Shown here in pieces: positions 32,401 through 47,400 of a stretch of DNA of 64,000 bases. Source of the stretch: Cyanophora paradoxa. Lineage: Eukaryota; Glaucocystophyceae; Cyanophorales; Cyanophoraceae. Position numbers and translations under genes: made by a program. The stretch is from positions 124,001 to 188,000 of the forward strand of contig QPMI01000428.1 of NCBI GenBank assembly GCA_004431415.1, in the 5' to 3' direction. Position 1 is the first letter of the stretch. Each line of letters begins with the position of its first letter. The notes below the pieces were generated by a model that saw only the letters and a list, made by a program, of their open reading frames with translations, ran no database searches and had not been told where the DNA came from.

Positions 32401-35400
32401 CGGCCCGACCTGGTCCCCCGCGGTCCTCGTCGCCTCGCAGCAGAGCCAGAATCTCATCCCCGCGTCGCGCTACGCCGTCGACGTGCTCGCCGTGGCTTCC
32501 GTCGTCTACAGCAAGTACAGGGTGGCCCTCGGCCAGCTAATCCAGGTCACGGTCCAGAGCGCGGCCGGCATTGCGATCCACGCGTCGGACTTTGCCGGAG
32601 ACATCGACCTCGCCGTCGCCTCCCCGACGGCCTCCGCGGACACTGTCCAGTTCTTCGTCAACCAGACCAAAGTGCGCACCTATATAATGTTTGCTTGCAT
32701 GGGCGCTTACTGCTTATATATATTGTATTTAACTTTTCCTCGCGGCAGCTCATCTCGAAGCCCTCCCCTCTGGCAAAGCTTCGCTGGGCGACCGAATTCG
32801 GGTCGTCTGACATTGTCGCGCCCAACGGGACGGTCATCGCCTTCGGGAGCGGCTCCTATGTTCAGACTGCGGATGCAAGCGTCTGCTGCGCGGCCACTCG
32901 GGTGCGCACGCGGCCGGCTGTCCCCTTGAGCTCCCGATTGCAAGAGTCTAACGTCGAACTCCATCTGCGCAGTTCTTCTCCGTCTTGGTGAACTACCTCC
33001 CGGATAGTACCGGCGCGTACCCGACGTTCCTGGCGAGCGACCTTACCTCGTCCGTCTCTGGCGCGACGACCACCATCGCCGAGGAGCGCGCCCCCGCCGC
33101 TTCCGGAAACGCGGTGCGCTTCTCTCAACTGCGACACCGCGAGCTTTAATTTTCTCTCGATTCGGCTCTGTCGCCAGCGCTGATCGACCTTCCCCGCCCC
33201 CGCAGTACGGCGTGACGTTCCGAGTCCCGGTGCAAGCGCCCTTGACGTACTCTCTGAGCTGGAATCCCTCGACGATCCTCGCCTCCGGAGTCGTCTACAG
33301 CTTCACCCCTACCATCATCATGCTGCAGCTGACCTGCCCCGCGAACGCCGCGAAGGGAACGACGGTGCGCCCTGCGATCCAAGAGAGGCGAAGTCCGCTG
33401 ACTTTTCTGCGTTAGATTGCATGCACGCTCAGCTCGTCCGCGGGATCGGCGGCGTACGACACTTCGCACATCGGCCAGCCCTACGTGCTGTACCCCGACG
33501 AGGGCACCTTCTCTCCATACACCCTCGTCAGCCCCGGAGTGTACTCGTTCACATTCACGAAGACGGATCTCGGGTCTGTTCACGTTCTGCTTGCGAGTGA
33601 TGATTGAAACGCGTTTCGGATTCTTTTTTATTTTGTTTAATCTCGTGTTTGCAGGACCTCGGCTTCAGCCATCCGCATCGACTTCGCTTCGTCGTACCTG
33701 CAAACGCTTTCGACTAGCGGTGATCGAAAGGTGCGGCGAAATCGAGCTCTGGGCTGCTGCTGCATGCATTTGCAGCCGACCGAAGGGGGCGCTCCCTGCA
33801 TGCAGGTCCTCGCCGCGACGTACACAACTCAATTCGTGAGCACCGTGTTGAGCTGCCCGCGGACCAGACTCCACGCGCTGGGCGGAACCGCCACGTGCTA
33901 CATGTGCGCACCAGGCTTCGCCGCGCGCACTCGCCGCACGTGAATATTGATCGCTGACCGCCTTCGTACAGCGACAAGGACACGTCCAGCAGTGGCATTC
34001 CAAACACTGACGTCTTCAACATTTCCAGCAGCGATCCCAGCCGAGTCTCCATTACCGCCATCACTCTCGTGAACGCGAACCGGGTTCGCGCGCGCGCGAT
34101 GGCCCCGTGAATTACCGGCTTGTTCTAAGCCTGACACTGATCGTGCGTGGCCCTGCAGCTGTCGTTCCAGCTGACGGTCGCGGCGGAGGCGCCCGTCGGG
34201 AACGTCTCCATTAGCGCCCACTACCAGAATCTGGAGGCGGTGAACCTGCAGGACGCGATCGTCATCGGGTCGCCTCTCACCGTCACGCTCCTCCGCGGCT
34301 CGCTCGCCTGCGACCGCGCCCGCATCGCCCTGGGGACCTCCGTGGACTGCCAGATCTCGACCTGGCCCGGCAGCATGGCGCTCGCGCTGTCGGACTTCGT
34401 GGCCGCCGCGACCGTGCCGGGCGGCAACCAGAACATCAACGGCTCCCTCGGCTTCACGGCGTCACCGAGCACCGGCAACCCGACGACCATCTCCGCCTCC
34501 TTCTTCACTGGCGGGCCGGCGCTGACGACGACCGTCCTCGTCGTCGAGGCGCTGCAGGTGCCCCGTCCGATCGTGGTGCGCGAGATCGCAGGCGAGCTAC
34601 GCTGAGCTGCAATGCCAGGTATTGTGCGCGAAAACGCGGGTTCAGGACGGATGCACCACGACCTGCACCATCCCCAAAGGTTCGCCGGCAATCCGATGTG
34701 ATTGTTCTCGAGCGCGCACCTGAACGCGCGCCGACGCAGCTGCAAGCTCGCCGGATTTGCTCGTCTCTGACTTGGCGCTTGCGGCCCCATCGCCCGCCTT
34801 CGGTTCTGTCAGCGGCCTGAGCGCGTCAGGCGGCGGAGCCCTCCAGTTCACGTACACGGGTGCGCTTGAATTGGTTTCGCGGCTGGCTAGCGCTCAGCTC
34901 GCAGCGGATTTCAACCGCACCCGTGTCCAGGCGCCCTGGGAGCCCCGACCGGAGTCACTCTCGGCTTCACGTACGGCACCAGCATCGACCCCGCCTCCTC
35001 CGTGTCGACCTCGGCGCTTCAGCAGGCGGTCTTTTCCGTGAGCATACCTTTGCTTTTATTATACAATTTCCTGCGGCAGTTCTCGTCGCTGAGCCGCGCT
35101 GACGCTCTCGTCGACGTTCGCCAGCTCTCGTCGCTCGGCACGCTGATGTGCGGCGTGCCCAGCACCAAAGCGTTCCCGTACGGCTCCTTCAAGATGCTGA
35201 AAGGCGTCAGCTACACTTGCTCGAGTGCGGATTCTGTGTGCCGCAGAGAGCTATTCACTCGCATGACGTTGGTCCCTTGTGCTGCGCTTCGCAGTCGCTC
35301 CGATCAACGGCTCGGCGACTCTGACGACTGCCGACCTGACCTTCCCCATCTCGACGACGGGCGCGACCGCCACGTTCTCGAGCCTGGCGGCAGACTCGAG

Positions 35401-38400
35401 CACGGGCGGCCTCTCGTTCAGCGTCGAGCCCACCAGCGCCGGCAGCTCCTCCTGGGCCTTCGAGCTGGCGGCCTGCGGTACTCTGGAGACGGTCTCCATC
35501 GATCTGATCGACAAGCCGGTCCTGTCCTGCCCCGCAGTCTCGGCCATCGGCGCAAAGGTGCTTCGAATTCAGGACGAGCTCGAGCGCGCGAAACCACGGC
35601 GCTAATTGTAATGCGTGATCAGGTTGCCTGCACCGTCAACGGCACGAGCGCTGGCCCGGGCTTCAGCTCGTCGTGGCTGGGCGCCCCCTTCGTGCAGGCT
35701 CCGGATGCGGGCATCTTCACGGGATACTCGCTGAAGGCAGCGAACGTTTACTACTTCAATTTCACCAACACGAACGGGTTCGCTCTTATATTCAATTGCA
35801 AGTTGCTTGCGATTGCCCCTGCGCGAGAAGCTGAACTGGAGCGCAGGACTTCGGCGACCGTGTACATCGACTTCGCAAAGAGCCTCATCAATACCACCAC
35901 GACGGACGTCAATGGCACTGCGACGGCCGCGTCGGTGAGCCGTGCGGCGCGCTCTTAGCTTGAAATCGTCTCTTATCACGACCGCCGCCCTCGCAGATTC
36001 GGATCGGTTCGGCGTCCCTATCGTACGTCAGCGCGTCCGTGTCGTGCTCGCGCACAACTATCCTGGCCGCCGCGCGGGCGGCCTGCTTCCTGAACAAGAC
36101 CGCGAGCTCGGCGGCCTTCCCGAGCGCGGACGTCTTCAGCATCACGAGCAGCAACGCCAGCCGCGCGTCGATCGGCGCCGTCTCTCTCGTCGACGGCACC
36201 AACGGAGCCGTGGTCCGCATTTGTACTCGTCCGCAGTCTGACACGTATGCCATGATGTGTACACCACTGACGCCCGACCTTCCAGGCCACTTTCGATGTC
36301 ATCGCGGCCAACAACGCGCCCGTCAGCACCATCACTGTCTCGGCGCAGTTCGCCAACATGGGCGGCTACGACCTGAACAGCGCAGCGATCACCGGCTCTC
36401 CCATCACGATTTCCCTTGTGCGGCATCATTCGAGTGCATCGTAATCTCTCATTGAGCTCGCCTGATGCGTCGCCTGCAGACGCGTCCCGTCGTCAACGGA
36501 ACGCTTTCGTGCCAGCGATCTCGCATCAACGCCGTTGGTGGCCGGAGTCTCTGTGTGATAAACAAGACAGAGACCAGCGCGAAGTTCCCTGCAAGCAGTC
36601 TTTTCGCGGTCACAAGCTCCGCCACATCCAGCGCAACCATCGGGCCGATCACCATTGTGGACGACGGAAATGCGGTGCGCGGGTTCCCGGACACGTGCGA
36701 TCTGAATCGACTCGACGCTCATGTCGTTTAATTTCTGCAGGCTACATTCGAGGTCATCGGCGTGTCCACCGGCTCTGCCAGCTCTGTAACCATCACGGCG
36801 GCCTTCACGGACCTGGAAGCGCTCGTCCTGCAGAGCGCGGGGATCTCGGGCAGCGCGAGCATCACGCTCCTGCGCGCCACGGTCGCCTGCACGCCGTCCC
36901 GCATGGTCTTCGGGCGCAACACGACGTGCACGGTCTCCGGGACCGGGCTCCAGAGCGCCGACCTCGCCTCCGCCTCGGTCGGATCGGCCGCCGCGACCCT
37001 CGCCGGGCTGTCCTTCACGCTGCCCCCCGCCCTCGGAAACAGCACTGTCACCGTTGATTTCGCCAGCGGCGGCACAGGCCCGACGACCACAGTGGCCGCC
37101 ATCCAGGTCCAGTCGCTCACTTGCAACAAGACCCGCCTGCAGACCGGATGCTCGACACTGTGTAACTTGAACCCAGGTCCGCTCACGATTCTCGAAGTTC
37201 TCGGAGGTCTTTCTGACTGCTCGCTTGCAGCGACTGGCTCTCCAGCCCTGCTGACGACGGACGCGACCGTGTCCGGCAACCCTACCCTGTCGGCCGTGGA
37301 CGGCGGCTTGCAGTTCACGTACACTGGTAATCGCGCCGTTTTCTTCGACCACCGCGCGTTCTCGCTCGAGCTTGCGGCAGGATCGTTGGGCGGTGGAGAC
37401 GCGGGGGCCAACCTGGTACGTCCCATTTGCGCTGTGAAGAGAGAGTTTCACTGTCCGCCAATACCAATGCACGCCTAGACGTTTGCCTACACCGCCTCGG
37501 TCGATGGAACGAGCGTCTCTACGTCTTCAATTTACGCGAACATCGTCACGGTTCGCCCTCCGAATCGCATGTCTTGATTTTCCGAGAGCCTTCCTGAGAT
37601 GGACTCTGGCAGCTCTCTGCGACGCTGCAATGCGGCTTGCCCCTCTCCAGCGACTTCAAGCTCCTGCGCTCCAATGCGTACACCCCCTCGTCTCCGCCTC
37701 CGTACACCTGCGTGCTCTCGAAGGCCGCCGGCTCCGGGTCGCTGGCCGTCTCGGATCTGACGACGCTCTCGGCCACCGGGGCCGCCACCACGCTCTCAGG
37801 CGTCGTCGTCAACGGGAACGGGGGCCTGAACTTCTCCGCCACGCCCACCGTCGGGGGCACGGCCACCTGGACCCTCACGCTCCAGACGTGCTCCAGCCCG
37901 CTCATCACTAAGACCGTGGATGTCATCGGCCCTATCCAGATGTCGTGCCACAACGTCACCGCAGTTGGCGCCAAGGTAGTCCTAGCCCGCTTCTCATTCC
38001 GATCAGCCGTCGGCCCAAGACTGAGCGCGGCCGCGGCCGCCCGCCCGCGCAGATTCGCTGCACTCTGAACGCGACGGAGCCGAGCGCGGCCTACGGGACA
38101 TCGCTTGGGGCGCCCTACGTAGAGTCTCCTGAGGCCGGCACCTTCTCCGCCCTCACCTCCGTCGGAACCGCGAACGCCGCGGGCATCGGCGAGGCACACT
38201 ATTTCGACTTCGAAGCGACTTCCTTGTCGAGGCTCGCTCGCGCTCGCCTATGAATTGCGCTAGACCGACTCTTAACTTTGCCGAGCAGCCTGGGAACTGC
38301 TACGGTGAAGTTGGACTTCCTTCAGACCGTCATCCAGACGATTGCGAACAACACAGCCAGCAAGGTTCCCGCGCGCCAATCTAGAGCCGATGTCGATGTC

Positions 38401-41400
38401 GCGCCGTCGATGTCAGGCGGCCCCTAACGGCGCCGCGTGCGCAGCTCCTGGTGGCCTCCTCCAAGATAACCTACATCGCAGCGACGGTCTCGTGCGCGCA
38501 AACCAGCGTCAACGCCTCCGCCGGCGCGACCGTCTGCTTCCTGAACAAGACGGCGGCCTCCGCCGCCTTCCCGTCCACCTCCTTCTTCATGCCGATCATC
38601 AACCACCCGGGGCGCCTCACCGTCGGGCCCGTAACAATCACCCCTGGGACGAACTCCACCTCGGTGCGCGCAGCGGGCGTCTCGCCTCCAAAGTCTTTGC
38701 TCGCGCGTCTTAATCCTAGGCCTGCTCGAACTCCGCAGGCGTACTTCACGCTCAGGGCGGCGGACTACCCCAATCCGGTCGGGACGTACTCCATTTCGGT
38801 GGCGTACACCGGGCTGAGCGGGGTCAATCTGGCGCCCGCCAACGTGTCGGGCGGCCCCTTCGCGATTCAATTCACGCGCCCGTCCGTCGGAGCTGCGGTC
38901 AACTGCGTCTCCACCCGCGTCCATTTGAGGGGCGGCTCGATCCGCTGCTACATCAACGCGACCGGGACGGCGTTCCCCAGCCAGGCCACCCTATCCACCA
39001 ATGTGCGCGCGCGCTTCTGTTCTGAGTGCTTTCGAAGCCAACTACGCGCCTGAGGGTGTTTCTTAGGTTCTTTTCACTGTTTCGTATAACGGCGGTTTCT
39101 CGCTGTCGAGCACAATGTCGGCGATCACTTACGTGTCGGGATCCAACTGGCGAGCCGTGCGTCGCCACATGCCCGGCCCTTTTCCTTTCTCTCGCCCTCT
39201 CACACCTCGAGCTCCCTCCAGGCGACGTTCGTGCTTTACGGGTACGGGTCCGGCGGCGTCGGAGGCGTCGTCAACGTCACGGTCGACTACAACGCCGCCG
39301 TGCTCGGCCCCGGCTTCTTCAACGACATCGACACGACGCCTATCGTCAACTCGCCTCTCGAAATCAGCGTCCTCGACGCACAGTTCACCTGCGATGGGCG
39401 GCGCATTGCGCTCACGAAGACTTTGTCCTGCAACATCACCGCGCGCGAGAGTTCACCCGCTATCCTTCTCTCCGATCTCGTCCCGGGTAGCATCAGCGCG
39501 CTTGTGCCGAACATTTCTCCCGAGGTAAAATCATCCACGTTAATCGCGGCTCTAAGCAAGCTCTCTTTCGACTGGACACCGACAAACGCCGGGGGCGCCG
39601 GACTCACCGCCACGTCGGCATCCATGGGCGACAATGGGGCCCGCACCCTTCAAGTTTCCTTCGTTACCGGCGGCGTAGCCACGGCTTCCATCTTCGTGCT
39701 CGCGGCCGACGGAAGCAGATTCATATGCCCATTGTGCGCCCTCGATCGCTCCATATGTATAGGACGTGCTGTTGCTGATCCGGTTCACAGGACGCGGCAA
39801 ACCGCGAACTGCACCCAGACGTGTTATATCGATCAAGGTGAGACGGATCTGTTCGCCCACTCTTGCGATTGTAACCTGCTAACCTCATGTACGACGCAGT
39901 AAGATATACGGACTCTTATGATGGCAATGTAATCAAATCCCGCTCTGTATCCCTCCTTCCTGAGGACTTCGTTGTCGCGGCGACCCACGGAACCGTCTCC
40001 AACATTCGCGTTGCACAAGTGACAAACAATCACGTCACCAACTCCTACTCCCCATCGCAATACTACGCGCTCTACTTCGATTACACAGGCAAATTCCCCC
40101 TAGATCTGATTCCCGCTCGAGATCTAGAATCTCGCTGACGAAGACCCCAGCTGCCCTCGGGTTGGGAGACACCGCTGCGAGCATTTCCGTTTCTTACAGC
40201 AGTTCCGTTGGTGGCGGGGCTCTGGGTTCAGCGCATTCTGTTAAAGCGGTACGTCGACTCTCGTCGCTCATGACCGCTAGGGTTTGTAGCTCGGCCATCC
40301 GTATGACCGGTGCCCCTGGACACGCGCAGCTGTGGGCGGAGAATCTTCGCTGCGGCCGCATCAATAATACCGCCCCGAACCAAGGCCTGTTCACTAACTT
40401 CAGGCTCCTGCACAACGCGTTGCAGCCCATCCAGTACGATTGCGTTGTTGACAAGGCTGCTGGCAGCGCGACCCTCCTGGCGTCAGACCTCTACCGGTCT
40501 ATACAAACCGAAATCTATCCCGGATCGAACACCTACTACGCCATGCTGGGCAGCGTAGAGCAATCGTCCAGCCCAGGCCCCATCGGCCTCAAGTGGAAGA
40601 TTACGCCAACGTCCACGGGAGTCAGGCCTTGGGCGCTCTACTTCACTCACGACGTGAGTACGTGCGGGCGTCCCTTCGACACCCGAAACGTGCAGTACAT
40701 CTCGGTGTCCCTGATATGCCCGTCTATCGTTTACGCCCCCAACGACACCGGGCACTGCAACATCACGGCCCAGGGGATCGAGCCGCCCCTGCTGCCCTCC
40801 TTCTTCTCCACCAGCTCGGACCGCGTCGCTGAATTCGGGAGCATCCTACCCGCGGACGAGAACTCGACGATCCTGACGTTCTCGTTCCGGACGATCAGCA
40901 CGGAACCTCCGAGCAGCACGGACCCCTACGCCCCGCGTGGGTTCATCAGGCTGGAACTCGACAACGCTCAGATCTTAGTGCCGGAGGGCTACACTGAATT
41001 CTACACGAGGGCGAATCTGTTCTCAGTTTGTGAGCTCCCGTTGCCATCTCTGGGATCCAACTTTCTCTCGTGAACTTTCGTCTGCTTGCAGATATCACAG
41101 GAATCTCCTGCGATCGTTACGTCACAATCGTGCGTGCATGACCTTCTTTGTTTTGCGAGCGCGCTTTCTCAAGTGCGCTCCACTCGCAGAACTACGAGAA
41201 AATTTCGTGCACGCTCTTCAAATCGACGCACTCATCCCTCCTAAGCCACACGGACTTCACCACTGTGGTCACAAACAATACAGTCCCGTCCGGCTATGTT
41301 TCAAACGTAGTGTACTATTCGGGGGGGGATTCGGTCGGCGCCGTCTTCCACACCTACGCGTCTGGGCTCGGGCTTGTGGAGCAGACCTGGTACTACAAGC

Positions 41401-44400
41401 GCACCGGCGAGCAGATCCTGACCCCGCAAACATTCTCCATCATCGGCGCCGAGCTCCGCTGCGACCGCTCGCGGGTCGCTCGAGGCGACCGGACCAACTG
41501 CTGGATTCAGGCGCTGCCGAACTCGGCGCCGCTGCACAACAGCTACTTCAATCTTGTCGAACCCTACCGATACCTCACGGGTTCCTCCACAGCGAGCACG
41601 TGGACCAACCAAGTGCGCCTCTAGAGCTATCTGCTCGATCCTGTTTCGAATTGAGATCTCAACCCCCTGCTCGCGCAAGGACACGTGGTGCGAGGCGGGG
41701 ACCTGCGCGGGCGGATACTGGCAATGCCCGCCGGGCATTCCGAACCAGCAACGGTTTGATGAAAAGTTCGGTGCGTGCCGCTTTTGTTTTATGACTAGAT
41801 GTGATGCGAGCGTGGATCAATTGTGGTGTGACCCGCTTCTTGCGCAGATGGCGGTAGCATCGCGATTGATAGCGTGTCCCGCGTGCCCCAATTCGACTTT
41901 GGGACCGGAGGCAACAAGAGCATTGAGATCCCAATCTTGTTTGGAGTGCCCTATCGCTACCCGTGCGTTTGCACTCGTCATCCGACCCTCCCCTAGGCCT
42001 CTCCTGACGCTTCCACAAAAGGGTGTCGTCGCTGCGCATTTGGTGGTCTGCAGACGTGACTGGTCCGGAATCTACTGACTACTACCAGGACAAGATGATC
42101 TCCGTGTCCGTCGACGTCGCTGATGGTGCGCGCAAAATAGAAACAACACTAGTTATTTTGCCTTCGCGGCGCAGCGGGGGGCGGGGCGCGAGGGGGCGGG
42201 CGGCAGGCGGGCATCGTTTTAATCTCTCTGGGCCCCGCGCGCAGTGGACGCGACGGCGGTCGTGTGCAGCCCGCAGTCCGACCGCTCGTGGCTGGGCAGC
42301 TCGTCGGCCTTCGAGACCACCTGCGCCATCAAGAAGCGGGCGACATCCTCGTGCGCATGCTTTCGGCCCGCCCTCCGCTTCGCCGCACATGCATCGCGTG
42401 ACGTCGTACGTCACCGCGCAACAGGCACACCGTGGAGGATTCGCGCTGCATCTGCACGTGCTCTCCCACGACCACCAATCAGTGCTCAGGTATACGTACC
42501 CCAGAATGCCATGGCCCGCGGTGCTTTCCGCGTTCTTAACTATCGCTTGTCCGCGTCGGTCCAGGTTTGTATCAAGTCCCGGTCCAGACGGGATCCTCGT
42601 GTAGCGGATATGGCTGCGATGCGTCCAATTCAAACTACCCACCGCGGACCTACTCGAGTCCGCTCTATTATCTTCGGTTCTTTCTTTTTCGATGATAGCT
42701 GAAAGCATATGCAGTCCAGGAGTCGGTTTCCGACCTGCTCTTATCCGACTTCGACTTGGCTGTGCGTCGTTCTTTTTTGCTTTTCTTGCGGCTGATCATG
42801 ATCGATATCGTGAACCCTGACTTCCGCCCCCTCTGCATTTGCGGCACAAATTCAAAGGCCGCCGGTTCGTGAAAGCATAGCGGACGTGTGATACGACATT
42901 TTTAGTGAACTCTCTGACAGTTCCCGAGCAGGTATATCCGCGGTTGTTCCGAGTTCAGGATTCGCGGACCCCTCTGACGGTTCCATCAAGGTCCGCAGTG
43001 TCTTTGAGCCAGCTCGGAACCTGGAAGCAGGGCAGCAGCGCAAATCCTATAGCTAGATTACGGACCAAAAACGCGCTCAATGTGTCTATAGCTATAGATT
43101 GTCTATGGATTGATTCCGTTGTGCGCAGTTCACTCTCACTACACCAAGCTTGACGCCGACGGGCGGTATGAACCTCTCCATCCCATGGAACTCCACGTTC
43201 TCCACCTCGGTCATCGCCCCCATCACCTTCCGCATCGGTGCTTCAATGTCCTTTCGCGTGTCTTTCGCTCGGCTGATTGCACGTGGTCGGCAGTGGACGC
43301 GACGGTCTCAACGGCGAGCTGCCTCACCGACCGCACCATCCTGGTCGCCAACTCTCCCGTGAACTGCACCATCAGTGCGCGAGCAATTTAATTAGCGACT
43401 CCTGCTTCAAGCTGCGGAAATGATAGTGATCGATATCTGACTCGCGAGCGCTCAGCGCCTGCCGGAGGCTCGGACTTCGTCAACTGGGACAGCAGCAGTG
43501 CGAACCCGGATGACAAGGACTTCGTCGCCTATGGTGCGGCCTCTTCGATGCCGACCGACTGCGCATGCTCGCTAGCAAAGTTGATGCCCGCGCAGTTGGT
43601 GACAACTTGGCGATTTCAACGAGCAGCATCGGCACAGGGGGGAATCCCGTGACGTTCACCGTGATGCCTCTGCAGGGCCGCGACAGCACCCAGACAGTGT
43701 CGGTAGGCTTCAGGAACGCGGACGGCTCCAGCGTCGGCCGCGAAATCTGGCGGGGCACAGTGAAGGGCATCGCGGACTACAACATCCAGTGCGGCAACGT
43801 CAACTTCTTGTACGGCGACGCGGCCTCGGTTGGTTCCGCTCGTCACGCCGACGGCTACTACAGGATTCCTGGTGCGGGGCGATCTGGCCTCTGCGGCTCC
43901 GGATCCGAGCGAATTTCGCTTGTGCTGACTTTGCGGCAGTTGGTACCAGCGCGACCTGCACGCTGACCGCGTTCGACCAGAGCCCGCGCCTGGCCGCGTC
44001 CAACTTCGAGTACGACGAGCCGGCCTCCCCCGCCGGCGCGACCTCCGCGCTCGTCGGCGTCGGCACTGCCTCGGCCTCCGCCAACGTGGACGGGACCGCC
44101 TTCTGCACGACGGACTGCTTCCAGAGCTTTGCGTTCGACCACGTTGCGCCCGGCCTCCCGTCGGCGCCTTCCACCGAGTTCGGCATCCGCATCAAATACG
44201 ACACCGGTCTCGACAAGGCCGTCTCTGGCTACGCTCGTGTGGAAGGTATGCACATGTGCTCTCCTCGTCGTGAGTTTGGCATGGCGAGTCTTAAGATTGC
44301 CTTCCCTTCTTGCAGGCACGCGAGTCAAGCAGGCGAGGTTCAACTTCTCCTACATCGGGGTCGCCTCGTACTCGTGCTTGCCCCCCATCCTCGCGTACGG

Positions 44401-47400
44401 ATACCGCGGCGTCTGCTCGGTCGACCTGCTGGCGAACACGGACGCCGTCTCCGTGGCCGATCGTCGGGACAGCGACGCGCCCGGTCTCTACGATCTCCTA
44501 TCGGCTGCGTACGTGCTTTCTTCGTATCTTCCATGGACTGCGGCAGCGATTGCGGTCCGCTTACCGTGAGCCTTTGTTTCGATCAGCCCTGCTGGCATCC
44601 GCGTCGAGTGGCCGAAGGTTAACGGCACGTTCACATCAAATGTGCGTTTGCTCGGATAACGTGCACCTCTTAAACCGCCTTCGTACTTCTGGTTTTCTTG
44701 CAATCGTTGCCATTGACCTTTCCTGTTGACCGGTCACAGCCCGTTGCAATCGTGACCGTTGAGCCGACGTACTCGCGGTCTGCCTTCGACATCTTCTTGC
44801 AGTATAACAAGCCGCAAATAAACATCACGAGCTCCACGAACACAATTCAGGTTTTCCATGCTCATACGTATACCTCGTTATCAGTGCTGGTGCTTTCATA
44901 GGCCGCTGAAAAAGCACCGCGCAGGTCGTCGATGCGGAGATCACTCTCCCGGCCAGCTACAGCGCGCTGTCGCAGGCTTTCACGTCGCTGAAATACGGGT
45001 ACCCCCTGAATCCCTACACCCGAAGGCTCGCCATCCCCCTCGGCGAGTCGTTCTGGTTCCAGTGCGCAATTTCGGATCATCGTCTGCCGCAGCGCGCTGT
45101 CGTTGGGATTCGTCGCTGATTCGCTCTTTTCGATGGCTTCCAGGATCTGCGCGAAGCCGTACAGTGCGGAGATCACGCCTGCATCTCATCTTGTTTTCAC
45201 ATGGGGCCCTTCGAACTCGCTCTCGCACGTTGTGGAGGCGACTCCGTTCTCGGGCGGGGCGTGCATCGTCGTCAACATTACCGCCATTGCACCGACGCCC
45301 GCGAGCATCGATTATCTGACGCCGCTGAAAGTGGATGCCGGCTTTGGCCTGCTCCCAGACCGCACACAGAGCACTTGCTCTCCGTCCGCAAACGAGTATT
45401 CTTCGAATCTCGACGATCTCGCAGCAGGCGGCTACGAAGTGTACGCTCGCATGTACCTACGTCGAAGGCACACCGCATGACACCTTATCGCAGGTTCAAG
45501 GCGGGCTGGAACACAAGCCTGACGTCCGGCGGAAATTCTCCCGCATCGTACAGCACCTACCCCTTGCTCATCGGAGCGACGCCAACCGCTGTGGCATACG
45601 GCACCGCGGAACTCGTCGGTACCGATAGCGCGCTCGCGCCGTCGACAGCCATCAGCCAGTTCCGGCGCTCGAGCGTGCGCGGCCGGCCCGTCTGCCTGAG
45701 ATCGTTTCCATTGCTCACCCCCCTCGTCTTCGCACGGCAGGCCTTCTTTGGCGGGTTCAACTACAAGGTTATTCCTCGGGTTTCGGCGACTGTCGTCTTC
45801 GACCCGGCCCGCTCCGTGCCGGGGGCATGGGTCAAAGCGACGCTCACGCCGGCGGACGGCGCGGGATTCCTGTCATTCAGCGATTTCAACCTTCTCGCGC
45901 CGTTTATCTACAAGGAGAAGCTCAACTCGGCGACGGGCAAGTACCGGGCCTGGTCCGCAGGCGCCGGCGGGAGCCTCACTCTTTTCCTGGAGGTTGCGTC
46001 GGGCGCGGCAACCGCGCAGCCTCTGAACCTGGCCTACAAATTCTACGATGCCACCCCTCTGAGCTTGAGGCGGAGGACGCTCGCCTCGACCGCCCAGCTC
46101 AGTCTCACGAGCACGCTGGCGATCCTCTCCATCCATTCCGTGACCTGCCCCAGCATGACCGCCAGCGGCAAATGCCGCGTCCCTGCGCCCGCTTGGAGGG
46201 TGCGCTCTGTCCCCTTATAGCTGTGCTTTTCTCTTGCTCAAGCGGGGCGCGCGCAGCAAATTTGCCCGCCCTTGCAAGGCTGCTACAACGTGCGTGAAAC
46301 CCGAAGCTGCGTAGGTTGTCAAAACCTTGACGAAACTGTTCAGGTTGAGGATTGCACGAGCGGAACCGCGCAAGGTACCACCTGCGTCCCTCACGGCTCG
46401 ATGTATGTCAGGGTGCGTAAGTTGCGAACCTCGAAATAGATACATTTTCTTGCAGATTCTGATGTCAACGGCACGCGGGCAGTGGGGGCCAAGCCCGCAA
46501 GGCAACGACATCGTCTTCAGCTCTAATACGTACGAGTCGTGGCCTCTGTTCCCAACCAACTTTGCCTACAAATGGTGGGAATTCAAAGTCACCGCATTCG
46601 ATTCGCCCGGGCTGACGCATTTTGCGCAGGATCGCTCCATATGGATCCCACTACACCTGGAACGCGACGGAACAGACTGCTCAAATTCTGTATCAGTCAG
46701 GCAGCTTTTACGGTATGCAGTGCAGCACCAGCTCGGGTGCCATCAAGATGTTGTGCGTGCCTTCACGATCATAACCACTCACTCGGGCGTTCCGTAACTT
46801 GCTAATTGACTCTCTGTGTCCAGCTGGAACTCGCAGAGCATGATGAATGCGGACCTTCTCTCCACTGATTCAAGCAGGAAAATCGAAGCCTTCCAAGCGG
46901 ACATTGTGCAGCTAATCCCGGCTGCCCCTCGCTGCCCGAAGTACCGAGCAGTCCGCGGCGCTACGGTGCGTTTTCCGTCATCATATACCGTTCAAGCTTA
47001 AGACTATTTGCATTCAAATTCGCTCTCAGTTCACCTGCTGGATTGGAGGCGCCGGAAACTACAACTCCGGATTTGGTGGAGCGTACACTCAGATAAACGC
47101 AGACTACTCGCTGTACGCCGAGGACTTCTTCATGGCGTCCTCGGCCGGCGTTGCCTTCTCCGGCATCCGGAACACCACCGACAAGGCCGGCGCGATCGAG
47201 GTCGACGCGACCATCGCAAACACGTCGCTGCCCGCGACGGCGTCCATCAGAGCGATGTGGTCCCAAAGCATTGTCGGCCCGGCCGGCAGCGTCGCGAACC
47301 TCGGCAGCCCTGAAAGCGTCATCACCATCGTCGACGCGCGCATTTGGTGCCCGTCTGCAATCTTCAAATACGGCGGTCTATCGGTGCGCCCTGGAGCTCA

